Positions 14,342 through 22,706 are shown, numbered from the stretch's first letter. The stretch is DNA of 64,000 bases from Pectobacterium carotovorum (GCF_900129615.1 NZ_FQWI01000002.1:496001-560000); one strand, 5' to 3'. Numbers and translations are program-made. Notes: generated from the letters alone by a model not told the origin.

Positions 14342-15967
14342 ATGATTCAGCTATCAAATTCAGCCAATGTTCTCTCTATTACCACTTATCTATACCAGCG
14401 CGGTGGCGTTTACTATTTCCGTATGAAAACAAAAAGAAGTAAAGATGTCTGGACGTCTAAAATAGATGGGAATAAGATAACTTCAGTTTCATTACGAACC
14501 AAGGACAGGCGTACCGCTATGGCTCACTCTCGACACATTAGGGCAGCACTTAAAGCAATCCATGCGGATAAGCCTAACGCTTCCTATGAGGAGATGAGGG
14601 AGCATCTAAGGGATATTGCTGAGTGGGAATTGTCGTTGGGGCGTTCAGATCTCTTTGAGCCAGACATGAGGGATATCTATCGTGACCAGTACGGGGAAGT
14701 AGGCGAGGGCCTTATTGATGCTTTAGCAAGTGAACCGTTGAGTATTAACCAACACCGATACATCAATGAAGCGCTGAAGGTACTAAAGGCTTGCATGAAA
14801 CGTATAGAAGTAGGAGACAGCCAACCTCTCATAGATTATATCGATGAATTTGATGTTATTGATCGGTCAAATAATCAGGCGTCTGTATCCCTACCTGTTA
14901 ATGTGCCAGAAGTGACTACCGTCAGTCTTGCTGCTCTCTTTGGGCAATACGAAGAGGAGAATGCTCAGAATTGGAAGCCAGCAACCTTAAGAGAAAACAC
15001 ATCGGCCCACGCTACGTTAATCGAAATCTTCAACTATATGGGCCTGAACGAGGACGCTAACGCGATAACTCGCGCTGATATGCTAAAGGTTCGTGATGTC
15101 CTCCAGCGATTACCAAAGCACCGTAAGCAGCGTTACAAGAATACACCATTGGCAGACCTATTGAATCGTGAGGATAAGGCTGATTGTCTGGGTGTGGTAA
15201 CAATTAACAATAGATACCTGATTAAGCTGTCAGCCGTCTTTAAATGGGCTGTAAGAAATGACTTATTAGTCAAGAATCTAGCTGAAGGGTTGGAACTCAA
15301 AGTGCCCCAGCGTAGAGCCTCTGAGGCGCGTAATGCCTTTAGTCCTGAGCAAGTGAGGCAAATATTGGTCGCCGCTAAAGCGTATTCACAGAAGAACTCA
15401 GGTAAGCCATATCATTATTATGTCACCGCTTTGGCTGCAATCACTGGAGCAAGGCTGAATGAGGTGGCGCAACTACAGGTTAAAGACGTTAAGACCACGG
15501 GAACGGAAACTGTTTATATCCATATCAATGAAGATGATAGCAGCTTATCCGGTAAGAGCATTAAGAATACCCATAGTGAACGCTACGTGCCGCTTGTTGA
15601 TGGTGCGTATGGTTTTGTATTGGCTGACTTCATGACACTTGTAGAGGCCCGTAGAAGCGCTGGCGGCGATGATGCGCTGGTGTTTGATGGCCTACACCTT
15701 ATGAAGAACGGTTACGGCGAACAAGTTAGCAAGTGGTTTAATCGGACGTTGTTGCCTAAGGTTCTGACTGACCGTGATGGATTGGCATTCCACTCGTTTA
15801 GGCACACAGTAGCCACGCAGCTGAAACAGCATGGTGTGGAATTGGCTTACGCTCAGGCGATTATGGGGCACAGCTCGGGGTCGATTACCTATGACCGTTA
15901 TGCTAAAGAAGTTGAAGTGGATAAACTGTTTGGTGTTCTGTCTGGTGTCTACTTACCTCAGCAATGA
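14342..15967 (+). CDS. int: Tyrosine integrase of the second element
   Basis: A 541-aa protein when started at ATG 14342; the frame opens at 14204 but that extension crosses the attachment core and looks non-coding. Residues about 15-60 are a small beta N-terminal domain (YLYQRGGVYYFRMKTKRSK), then a long helical linker and a SAM-like domain. The catalytic domain has Arg in TGARLNEVAQL, His-x-x-Arg in HSFRHTVATQL, and GHSSGSITYDRY with the nucleophilic Tyr. It is a different subfamily from the P4-type integrase at 1983, so the two elements are independent integrations. Confidence 0.9.
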   Translation: MIQLSNSANVLSITTYLYQRGGVYYFRMKTKRSKDVWTSKIDGNKITSVSLRTKDRRTAMAHSRHIRAALKAIHADKPNASYEEMREHLRDIAEWELSLGRSDLFEPDMRDIYRDQYGEVGEGLIDALASEPLSINQHRYINEALKVLKACMKRIEVGDSQPLIDYIDEFDVIDRSNNQASVSLPVNVPEVTTVSLAALFGQYEEENAQNWKPATLRENTSAHATLIEIFNYMGLNEDANAITRADMLKVRDVLQRLPKHRKQRYKNTPLADLLNREDKADCLGVVTINNRYLIKLSAVFKWAVRNDLLVKNLAEGLELKVPQRRASEARNAFSPEQVRQILVAAKAYSQKNSGKPYHYYVTALAAITGARLNEVAQLQVKDVKTTGTETVYIHINEDDSSLSGKSIKNTHSERYVPLVDGAYGFVLADFMTLVEARRSAGGDDALVFDGLHLMKNGYGEQVSKWFNRTLLPKVLTDRDGLAFHSFRHTVATQLKQHGVELAYAQAIMGHSSGSITYDRYAKEVEVDKLFGVLSGVYLPQQ

Positions 15968-16104
15968 AAATATCTAGCCAATACAGGATGATGACCTCTT
16001 CTCTGATCGATTCATATGGTGGTTATTTATGCATTAATAGTGAATGGATAAGCGGTTTGCTCAAGGGTGGAAGCTGCTAAAAACTCTATATATATCAAAG
16101 GTTT

Positions 16105-16133
16105 TATTAACGACTCACTATAAGAAGAAGACC
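16105..16133 (+). promoter_or_regulatory. T7-type phage RNA polymerase promoter 1
   Basis: TATTAACGACTCACTATA is followed by AGAAGAAGACC. The 13 bases ACGACTCACTATA are identical to positions -13 to -1 of the T7 class III consensus, and the +1 region is purine-rich as in T7. Chance occurrence of a 13-base match next to two further relatives is very unlikely. Confidence 0.85.
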
Positions 16134-16343
16134 CCTTAAGACTTACCTTAAGTTATCATTCAGTATTCATATGCAGTGTTTATGCATGGTTACTGACTGT
16201 GTACTTAAGGAATATTTCTTAAGAGCTCATTCAGCTCTAACCATAATTGTTATGGTGATATCACTCCATCAATACTTATTAGCATTCTGTCTCTGACAGG
16301 TCAGACTGATAGCCCTTGATAGCACCTAATAATTCCCTCCCAG

Positions 16344-16373
16344 CATTAACGACTCACCACAGAGAGAGATACC
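16344..16373 (+). promoter_or_regulatory. T7-type phage RNA polymerase promoter 2
   Basis: CATTAACGACTCACCACA followed by GAGAGAGATACC. It keeps ATTAACGACTCAC and the purine initiation region but differs at the TATA part, so it may be weaker. Confidence 0.72.
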
Positions 16374-16684
16374 TACAGACGACCAATGGGGGAAAGGGGG
16401 GGAATCTTAAAGATAAACCTAGAGTCTAAATAAAAGATAGTAATAAGACAAATAATAAGATAATAGCTCAAGGTCCAAAGGGATAACTTAAAGAGGTTAT
16501 AAAATTAAATCATAATTATCGAAAATCAACCTAGAGGGAAATAACCTATAGCTGAACTTTAATTAATCAGGGTCATCTGCCTGCACCGTCACAAATATAC
16601 CTCATCGCTTTTCCTCAATTACCATCTCCGTATCGACCTCAGGCTATCATCCGGTCTTACGGAAGGTTGCCTCGCTGGCTTCAG

Positions 16685-16712
16685 TATTAACGACTCACTA
16701 CTAGAAGAGACC
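16685..16712 (+). promoter_or_regulatory. T7-type phage RNA polymerase promoter 3
   Basis: TATTAACGACTCACTACT followed by AGAAGAGACC. The first 16 bases are identical to promoter 1. It points towards the KilA-N and capsid-like genes. Confidence 0.8.
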
Positions 16713-16739
16713 AATGTTCCGATCACACCGAGCGTATCC

Positions 16740-16770
16740 CGTTTGGAAGCTCTGCAAGAAACGCATAGGT
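16740..16770 (+). pseudogene. Relic fragment of a KilA-N gene
   Basis: These 31 bases match 17178-17208 inside the intact KilA-N gene at 27 positions, and all four differences are transitions. The surrounding frame is broken. It appears to be the remnant of a second copy just downstream of promoter 3. Confidence 0.5.
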
Positions 16771-17018
16771 CAAGGCGTTAAGTCCTCGCTGATGAATCAC
16801 CACCGATATTATATTCAATCGTCGAGTTAAAATTTCAACATCGTGAACGGTACGTCATCAAGAAATACAAGGCTCTCCCTGCCTTCCTTCTTTATTTAAA
16901 ATCACAAAGTCATTCTGTCTGCATCCTGTCGCCTGCTGGTCTCCCTTTTATGTGGGGACTTTGTGTAGGCCAGCGGGATGGGACTTCAGGATGCATACAA
17001 AATGGAGAACATATAAGC

Positions 17019-17576
17019 ATGAATAAATTAAACAAACACGCAAGCCATATCATTATTATTGAAGATCACAGTTTTAAAGCTAATGACTCCGGTATGTGGA
17101 ATCTGACGGAAATATGGAAAGTTCTCGAATTAACCCGTGCTAAGGCTCCCTCCCAGTGGCGAACTAAAAGCGCTGTGCGTCTGGAGGCTCTGCAAAAAAT
17201 GCATAGGTACAACGGTGAATATATCTACGCAGATAAACAAGCAACCTTAAAGTACGCCGGATGGGTCTCAGCAGATTTTGAAGATATGGTCTATGCAGCC
17301 TTTGAAGCCATCTTGGAGATGCCAGAGATTGCCGAAGTGGTAGCCAATAAAATGATTGAATTGGGCTATCAGAAAGAGGCCGAGCTATTGGAACGCCATA
17401 AGGACGACTACAGAGAAGCCATGCGGAATTTGAATAAGATTGGTAAACGTGTTGATGGCAGGAAGCCTGAGCGTATCTACAAAGCTGTTCTTAATGGCAA
17501 TATGACGAAATCCCAAGGTCTCTCCCTGATCCCTCGTACCAGTGTCTGGTACACCAGAATAATGGTGAATATATAA
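17019..17576 (+). CDS. KilA-N domain protein
   Basis: A 185-aa protein from ATG 17019 with GGAG upstream. Residues about 5-100 show the KilA-N fold (MWNLTEIWKVLELTRAKAPS, then YADKQATLKYAGWVSADF), and the C-terminus is charged and helical. KilA-N proteins are DNA-binding factors of phages and mobile elements, sometimes toxic to the host. The gene sits 307 bases downstream of T7-type promoter 3 and would be transcribed from it. Confidence 0.75.
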   Translation: MNKLNKHASHIIIIEDHSFKANDSGMWNLTEIWKVLELTRAKAPSQWRTKSAVRLEALQKMHRYNGEYIYADKQATLKYAGWVSADFEDMVYAAFEAILEMPEIAEVVANKMIELGYQKEAELLERHKDDYREAMRNLNKIGKRVDGRKPERIYKAVLNGNMTKSQGLSLIPRTSVWYTRIMVNI

Positions 17577-17804
17577 TTCCTATGCAAATTGACACCCTAA
17601 TACCTAAGGGAAGAGAACTATATGCCGCCGGATAGCTCCCCTAATTGACGTTTTTGTCTGCCAACAAAGCAGAAACACAAGGCATCAATATAGGTATTGG
17701 CGATCAATTCCAATTTAACGATCGAGACAAACGATCAATAAGGGAGCCAGAATCAGATATCCTTTGCCTCTTTCTCTTTAGTTATTTTTACAGGATATAA
17801 AAAG

Positions 17805-18095
17805 ATGTTGAAAGGCATGGGGTCATTCATTGGGATGGCAGTGCTGCTTTTAGGTGTGGGCGTTATGGCAGGTTATATCTACGGTTGGACAACGTGGGAA
17901 ACGTATCGTGCAGTAGCTAGAGGTATGCGCGCTTTCTGGTGGGCTTCGGGAAGTCTATTCGTCGCAGGGATAATCTACCGTATTACATTCAACAGATTGT
18001 CAGGTGTATGCGGAATCCTTTTTAGCTTAGCAATAGCCGTCGCCTTAATACTTACTGGTTTTCATTATGCTATTGGTGGTGGTTGGTGGCGGTAA
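17805..18095 (+). CDS. Small membrane protein of the second element
   Basis: A 96-aa protein with three hydrophobic segments (about residues 5-27, 45-60 and 66-88) and AGGA upstream of the ATG. Not recognised. In a phage satellite such proteins may be holins or superinfection-exclusion factors, but nothing here decides. The 228-bp gap before it holds no gene. Confidence 0.6.
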   Translation: MLKGMGSFIGMAVLLLGVGVMAGYIYGWTTWETYRAVARGMRAFWWASGSLFVAGIIYRITFNRLSGVCGILFSLAIAVALILTGFHYAIGGGWWR

Positions 18096-18175
18096 TCCAC
18101 TTCTATATACCTTTAAATTTACTCACAAAAATCTCAATATCGATCCAGCAGTAACCACTATGCTGCATCCCCTTG

Positions 18176-18190
18176 GCCTCCTCAGGAGGC
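18176..18190 (+). terminator. Short hairpin after the membrane protein gene
   Basis: GCCTCC-TCA-GGAGGC is a 6-bp stem with a 3-base loop, followed by TTACTCTTTG. A weak terminator or RNA-processing signal. Confidence 0.4.
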
Positions 18191-18219
18191 TTACTCTTTG
18201 TAAATAATAACCCTTTCTT

Positions 18220-18277
18220 GAACTGACCGATGCGGGGAGACCGTAGGCGTAAATGCGTCTGCGTGACCGATAAGTTC
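18220..18277 (+). promoter_or_regulatory. Structured leader before the two-gene capsid-like unit
   Basis: GAACT (18220-18224) can close against AGTTC (18273-18277), and TGACCGAT occurs twice (18224 and 18264). The leader then leads to AAGAAGGAG and the ATG. In T7, leaders of late genes are RNase III-processed hairpins, and the spacing to AAGAAGGAG is reminiscent of the gene 10 leader. The pairing is weak. Confidence 0.35.
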
Positions 18278-18308
18278 ATCATCCAATTTCAAGAAGGAGA
18301 ATCAAATC

Positions 18309-18743
18309 ATGTCATCAATCAATGAAAACCTGCCAGTACTCAACATCACCAAACAGAAGCTGACTCTCAGTAAAGATGAGGCGACCGTGCTGTGGTGTGG
18401 CGTCGAGTACCCTGTAGTCAATTTCGTGAACGTCGTAGTCCCTAACCTGCTGGCATATTTCCAGCCAAACAGCCATGGGTCACATCATCTGCTGTCGGAG
18501 ATGTCGGTTAACGGCTTCAGCATTCGAGGCTATGGCAAGCACGCTACCGCTTGGGCTGAGACCATCCGAAACAACCGAGAGGCACACGAACAGCGCCTTA
18601 AGGAAGTCCGCGAGCACCAAGAACGTATGGCAGCCATGAACGCCACTCCTGCTGAGATTGCAGCGGAGAGAGCTGAGAAAGCACGCATTCAAGATGAATA
18701 CGCTCGCCGCTATGGTCGCAAAGGCGCTGACTTCGGACTGTAA
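18309..18743 (+). CDS. Unknown protein, candidate scaffold/decoration protein
   Basis: A 144-aa protein with a strong ribosome site (AAGAAGGAG). Residues 1-85 are mixed alpha/beta, and residues about 88-140 form a highly charged helix ending ARRYGRKGADF. No homologue recognised. It stands directly upstream of the capsid-like gene, the place of the scaffold gene 9 before capsid gene 10 in T7, and a charged C-terminal helix is usual in scaffolds. That role is inference. Confidence 0.6.
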   Translation: MSSINENLPVLNITKQKLTLSKDEATVLWCGVEYPVVNFVNVVVPNLLAYFQPNSHGSHHLLSEMSVNGFSIRGYGKHATAWAETIRNNREAHEQRLKEVREHQERMAAMNATPAEIAAERAEKARIQDEYARRYGRKGADFGL

Positions 18744-18848
18744 GTCCCTACCTTTAGACGCCAACACGATGGCCTGTAAGCCCCCGAAAAGGAAACAGCA
18801 GGTCAATTCACCAGATTTACTCGTACACACATAAAGGAGAACCATATT

Positions 18849-20003
18849 ATGCAGAACACTAAGAAAACTAACGCTACCACCGAGATTAAACGTACCGACA
18901 CTACTCAATCAAAAATCAAAACGCTCGATGATCTGAAGACACACCTCAAAGATGCCAACGGGGAAAAGATTCCGAATTCTGTCTGGGGAACTGATATCAG
19001 CCGCACCGAGCTTGTAAACCAGCAAGACGGCACAGGTCAGATTCTGAACGTTGGTTATACTGACCGCTCCGGCAATCCTCAACCTTTCGGTAATGATGTC
19101 CACGACTACATTCAGGCACTGGAAGACTCGCTCAATGCGACCTTTAACGATGGCGAGTTTGCTGATGTTATGCAGACCCACATCTTCCCGTCTGAGTTCC
19201 GACCATTCGCCAGCCAGCCGACCCCACTTAATGTTCAACTGCTGGAAGATCGCACAGTGACCTTCAACCCGAACGGTAAACGTGACCGCTCTAACCTGCC
19301 TACAGCGAAAGCTATTGCTGGGTCTGCGGTAATGGTCGCACCTGTACTGAATGGTGATGACAACACGCAAACAGGCATTCTGTGCTCGACTGCTACCACC
19401 GTGTCTGATTTCAATATGATGGGTGGCTGGACGGCTGGGTCTTTACGTCAAACTGTAGAGAACATGCAGATTCAACTCTGCCGTGTCATGGCGGGTAATG
19501 TCGCCAAGGTACTAGCAAAGACGCCTGACCTTGTGACGTTCGAGTGTGATGCTTTGAGCACCAAACCAAAAGATGCCGCTGAAGAGCTGCTTGATTATCT
19601 GGCTATTCATCTTCCGGTTCACTTAGGGGCAACACTCGACGCTTACGCCTTGATGGTGCCTGAGAAGCTGGAAGCCGTACTAGAGCGTGCAGCCCAACGA
19701 GCAGGACATGAAGATGCAAGCGAGTTATTCGGGTGTACCATTATGGGCTACCTTGGTGAAGACACTGGCGTTTACTTGTTGCCGAAAGGGTTTGCGATGC
19801 TGTCATTTCGCTCTACCAAGCAAGGCGATACCGTCAAGATTATGGTCACACGCCAACCTAGCCGCGCTGGTTACGCTGTAGAGTTGATTGCTGTCATTGA
19901 TGTGATGGCGACTGGCACCGTTAAAGTGAAGCAAGGCGAGTTCAACGTAGAGGCGACCGCTGAGTTTCCTGTAGTACACCGTCTGACATTCCAAAAAGCA
20001 TAA
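18849..20003 (+). CDS. Candidate HK97-fold major capsid protein
   Basis: A 384-aa protein preceded by AAAGGAG. The order of segments fits an HK97-type capsid: a flexible N-arm, a beta-rich region where the E-loop would lie (about 130-180), one long helix around SLRQTVENMQIQLCRVMAGN like the spine helix, a segment DAYALMVPEKLEAVLERA resembling the P/A-domain turn, then LLPKGFAMLSF and a final beta sheet. Length is typical (T7 gp10A is 345 aa). I recall no homologue, so this is a structural-pattern argument only. Codon use is richer in GC than the rest of the element, consistent with high expression. Confidence 0.5.
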   Translation: MQNTKKTNATTEIKRTDTTQSKIKTLDDLKTHLKDANGEKIPNSVWGTDISRTELVNQQDGTGQILNVGYTDRSGNPQPFGNDVHDYIQALEDSLNATFNDGEFADVMQTHIFPSEFRPFASQPTPLNVQLLEDRTVTFNPNGKRDRSNLPTAKAIAGSAVMVAPVLNGDDNTQTGILCSTATTVSDFNMMGGWTAGSLRQTVENMQIQLCRVMAGNVAKVLAKTPDLVTFECDALSTKPKDAAEELLDYLAIHLPVHLGATLDAYALMVPEKLEAVLERAAQRAGHEDASELFGCTIMGYLGEDTGVYLLPKGFAMLSFRSTKQGDTVKIMVTRQPSRAGYAVELIAVIDVMATGTVKVKQGEFNVEATAEFPVVHRLTFQKA

Positions 20004-20013
20004 CATCCACAAG

Positions 20014-20042
20014 AACCCTTGGGTCAATACCCTTGGGTTTAT
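20014..20042 (+). terminator. Terminator after the capsid-like gene
   Basis: AACCC/GGGTT and inner GGGT/ACCC stems, separated by TT/TT mismatches around a CAAT loop (20014-20039), followed by TTTATTT. It closes the two-gene unit. Confidence 0.65.
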
Positions 20043-20083
20043 TTAAAGTTATGTTATAACATTGTAATAATAAGGAGGCCATT

Positions 20084-20224
20084 ATGCCAACTCTCCTACG
20101 AGACCTAGCGCCTCTGATGGTCAAACTAATAGTTACCTGCCTGCTGGCCTATCTGACGCTATCAGGGCACCTTAACGGCGGCCTGCTGGCACCAATCATA
20201 GAGGCTGTGGGTCGGGCTTACTGA
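20084..20224 (+). CDS. 46-aa hydrophobic peptide
   Basis: A short ORF with a strong AAGGAGG seven bases before its ATG. One membrane-spanning segment covers residues about 11-28 (MVKLIVTCLLAYLTL). It follows the terminator of the capsid-like gene. Short, not recognised; a holin-like or toxin-like role is possible. Confidence 0.5.
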   Translation: MPTLLRDLAPLMVKLIVTCLLAYLTLSGHLNGGLLAPIIEAVGRAY

Positions 20225-20531
20225 ATGCCATAAACGGCTACGCTCCGGCTGACCTGATGAGTGGCCTTTGAGAAAAATATCACAAAAATCTGAGAGGGTA
20301 TGTAATAGCTCTTTGTCGGACAATTACCCCCGTGGGTCGTCAAGAAGTTGCCCAAGACGGAGGTGGTTTGTCCCTGTAATCGAAACATTGGCTTGCCTTT
20401 GGTTCTATTCCTGAATCGGAATCTAACAATGATATTGACTAGAGATCACTCAATGTGTAACCATAACTGTAACCTTCGGTTTCATCGTTTCTTTAAGAAA
20501 CAAATGGTTAGATGTTGATTGTCTTCGGTGC

Positions 20532-20555
20532 TTCGATTCCCTTCACTCGCTCCAA
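20532..20555 (+). repeat. Right attachment core (attR) of the tandem array
   Basis: Exact 24-base copy of the tRNA-Gly 3' end at 1762-1785. No other part of the tRNA is present. Confidence 0.92.
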
Positions 20556-21353
20556 TCATACTTCTCTCAACGTCTATCCAAGTCCAATAAATCCAGTCAC
20601 CACAAGGCTTAGCGCTAGTTTTCAGTCGTTTAGGGAAAACCCGCGTCTATCTAAATCTACAGCCTAGTGCGTATAGTTATGTGTATAGGGCATCATGACA
20701 TTCGAAATCCCATACACATTCGCTCTCAACACAGCTAGGAAACTATACACATGCCTCTTTCATCAACCATAGTGAAGTGTGTAAATATCATGATTTAGTT
20801 AATTTTTATTAATTTAATAATGATTTATATATGTTTCCATGAAACAATATAAATTGCTTAAATACAAGGCTTTCATAGATGTGAAGATTATATATTTAAT
20901 AAAAAGGCATTCACCATCACTGGATGGTTTTTATTATCTTACCTTATTGTTATATAGAATAAATTACTAATAACTTTATTGGTAATAACCGTCTGAGTAA
21001 AATATTTCTCTCCATTATCAGGTTCATTATCAATAATAACGATAGAGAATAACGAATTTGTTTTAATGAAAAATTAAGCATGGCGTAAGCAGGCTGATAA
21101 AAAATTCAACGAGGGTTAGGAAGAATAGGCGTCTGTTGTAATATATTAATGTAAAGGTTATCCTTTAGATGATGCATTTTATTATATGTTATTATGGCCA
21201 TGAAAGTGCTCAGGCTATCTCATGGAAATAAAACGTTTATACATAAATAATGGTTTTGTGTGTTTTAAAATTTCATCTGAGAGAGTATTATATCCATGCA
21301 ACAGAGACTACGGCTTCGAACCGTAGAATGGAGTTTTTTTGTATGGAGGCATA
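20556..21353. other. AT-rich non-coding region, possible relic of a third element end
   Basis: No credible gene. Right after the attachment core, blocks such as AAGTCCA and CCAGT recur at the same distance as they do after the left core (about 1811-1825). Three copies of a TGTGTATAGG-like site follow: forward at 20680, reverse at 20709-20720 and 20744-20753. This looks like the left arm of another tRNA-Gly element that has lost its integrase. The rest is AT-rich leader DNA before hcp; CTACGG/CCGTAG at 21309-21327 forms a small hairpin in the hcp leader. Confidence 0.45.
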
Positions 21354-21833
21354 ATGTCCAATCTTATTTATCTTAGCGTTACCGGGGAAAAGCAGGGGCT
21401 GATATCAGCAGGATGTTCATCTCTAGACTCTATTGGCAATAAGTATCAATCGGCACATGAGAATGAAATTTTTGTTTATGAGTTGGTGAACAACATTAGT
21501 CGGGAAGAGAATATTTCAATGCTTCCTGTCGAGATCAGAAAGCCAATTGATAAAGCCACGCCATTGTTCGCTCAGGCAATCAATGATAAGGAAAAGCTGG
21601 AATGCACTCTTTCTTTCTACCGAACGGCGCAGTCTGGTGGAAATGAACTTTACTTTAAGATGAAGCTTCGGGATGCACTTATCAGCAATATACGCTTTTT
21701 CTATCCTAATTCACTGACACATAATGACGTTCAGCCACAGGAAAGCGTATCATTCAAGTTTGCGTCTATTGAATGGGAGCATGTTATTGCAAGAACAAGT
21801 GCTTACATGCTTTGGCAGAATGTAGCCTACTAA
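21354..21833 (+). CDS. hcp: Hcp-family type VI secretion tube protein (orphan)
   Basis: A 159-aa Hcp protein starting at ATG 21354 after GGAGGCATA. The N-terminal SNLIYLSVTGEKQGLISAGC and the following DSIGNKYQ are hallmarks of the enterobacterial Hcp/TssD family. Hcp hexamers form the T6SS tube and carry small effectors. No other T6SS gene is in the window, so this is an orphan hcp of the kind that marks effector islands. A strong terminator follows at once. Confidence 0.9.
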   Translation: MSNLIYLSVTGEKQGLISAGCSSLDSIGNKYQSAHENEIFVYELVNNISREENISMLPVEIRKPIDKATPLFAQAINDKEKLECTLSFYRTAQSGGNELYFKMKLRDALISNIRFFYPNSLTHNDVQPQESVSFKFASIEWEHVIARTSAYMLWQNVAY

Positions 21834-21844
21834 GATTATATTAA

Positions 21845-21873
21845 AGGCCGAATTATTTTCGGCCTGATTTTTT
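21845..21873. terminator. Terminator shared by hcp and the opposing operon
   Basis: AGGCCGAA (21845-21852) pairs with TTCGGCCT (21858-21865), followed by GATTTTTTT. The opposing 66-aa gene stops inside it. Confidence 0.85.
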
Positions 21874-22053
21874 TGAGCCATATTTGATATTTATGAATAT
21901 GATGATTGCAATTGAAAATAGCATCAATTTCATCCAATGTTCTGGGATGAATGAAACGTATAAGAACCATAAGGCAACTATCAAAATTACTGAGACTTCG
22001 GTTACTATAAAGTTCTTTATGAAATATTTAATTATTTTCTTCATACTCATCAT
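21853..22053 (-). CDS. Small two-segment membrane protein
   Basis: A 66-aa protein with two hydrophobic helices (about residues 13-33 and 42-56) and a lysine-rich tail. Its start overlaps the stop of the 218-aa gene by 4 bases, so the two are translationally coupled. Placed beside an orphan hcp it could be an immunity protein for the 218-aa product, but this rests on context alone. Confidence 0.55.
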   Translation of the reverse strand: MMSMKKIIKYFIKNFIVTEVSVILIVALWFLYVSFIPEHWMKLMLFSIAIIIFINIKYGSKKSGRK

Positions 22054-22706
22054 TCTATCATCCCATTAATCATTCTTGTTATGTCTTCTTCACTTATTGA
22101 GTCCATAGGTAAATAAGCTGGCAGAACTGGTTCGATTAAAAAATATAGCATTTCTAAATTTTGTGAATAAAATAAACCATAAAGTGCGGGGTTAATATCC
22201 CGTAAGTGGCGGGCTGACATTGCCGCTTTCTGAACCTTGCCATAAAATGCTGTTATTGTTATAGCAACATAAGTTGTTTGATTTATTGTTTTACGTAAAG
22301 ATGCTTTAAAATTGAGAGATGTGCTGATGAATTTAGCTAACACATACGATATTGACTCTCTTATTGCCCTGTTTGTTGCGAATTCTGATGTTACACCTAA
22401 AATTGCTTTCGCTATAGTTCTTTGCTTATTTTCATCAAAATCTCTCATTAAAAAATCAATGTAAATTTTTACCATGTCAAGAATAACATCATCTCTTTTA
22501 AAAACTTCTTTTATTGCATCAACCATTCTGGAATCTTCATATTGTAATTCCTGACAGACGTCGTTATAACTTTCAATAAGGCAGGATGTATACCAACTGG
22601 CTCTCTCCATGCCATTAGATAAATCAGTTGTCAGACTTATTGTATTACTTTTTACTTTTTTTGTTATTTTATCTAAATGGGCGGCGAGAAATTTGTCAGA
22701 CTCCAT
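22050..22706 (-). CDS. Unknown 218-aa protein next to hcp
   Basis: Largely alpha-helical, with a mildly hydrophobic stretch around residues 140-165 (YVAITITAFYGKVQ) and no signal peptide. Not recognised. It is convergent with hcp and coupled to the small membrane gene. A T6SS effector or pore-forming toxin is possible; the weak amphipathic/hydrophobic character would suit that, but there is no motif. Confidence 0.6.
   Translation of the reverse strand: MESDKFLAAHLDKITKKVKSNTISLTTDLSNGMERASWYTSCLIESYNDVCQELQYEDSRMVDAIKEVFKRDDVILDMVKIYIDFLMRDFDENKQRTIAKAILGVTSEFATNRAIRESISYVLAKFISTSLNFKASLRKTINQTTYVAITITAFYGKVQKAAMSARHLRDINPALYGLFYSQNLEMLYFLIEPVLPAYLPMDSISEEDITRMINGMIE

Larger units (their letters stand above)
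15968..17018. other. Long non-coding regulatory region of the second element
   Basis: More than 1 kb without a credible gene, AT-rich, holding three T7-type promoters (separate entries), four CTTAAG hexamers between 16135 and 16225, a purine-rich stretch at 16386-16405, and a relic of a KilA-N gene (16740-16770). It could hold a replication or packaging signal; no iterons are obvious. Confidence 0.5.
14213..20555 (+). mobile_element. Second integrative element with T7-type phage promoters
   Basis: About 6.3 kb between the degenerate internal core and the intact core at 20532-20555. It carries its own tyrosine integrase, a long non-coding region with three T7-type promoters, a KilA-N gene, a membrane protein, a two-gene unit ending in a capsid-like protein, and a 46-aa hydrophobic peptide. 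No phage RNA polymerase, terminase, portal, tail or lysis gene is seen. A satellite that is switched on by the RNA polymerase of an infecting T7-like phage is the reading I favour; a heavily deleted T7-like prophage is the main alternative. Confidence 0.6.

Noticed and set aside
18234-18242. GGGGAGACC, like the T7 transcription start, before the 144-aa gene
   Set aside because: The 17 bases upstream match the T7 promoter at only about five positions, so it is not called a fourth promoter.
20254-20260. CTGATGA followed by a GAGAAAA stretch, reminiscent of a hammerhead ribozyme core
   Set aside because: No stem II can be formed between the two conserved boxes and the CGAAA element is missing.
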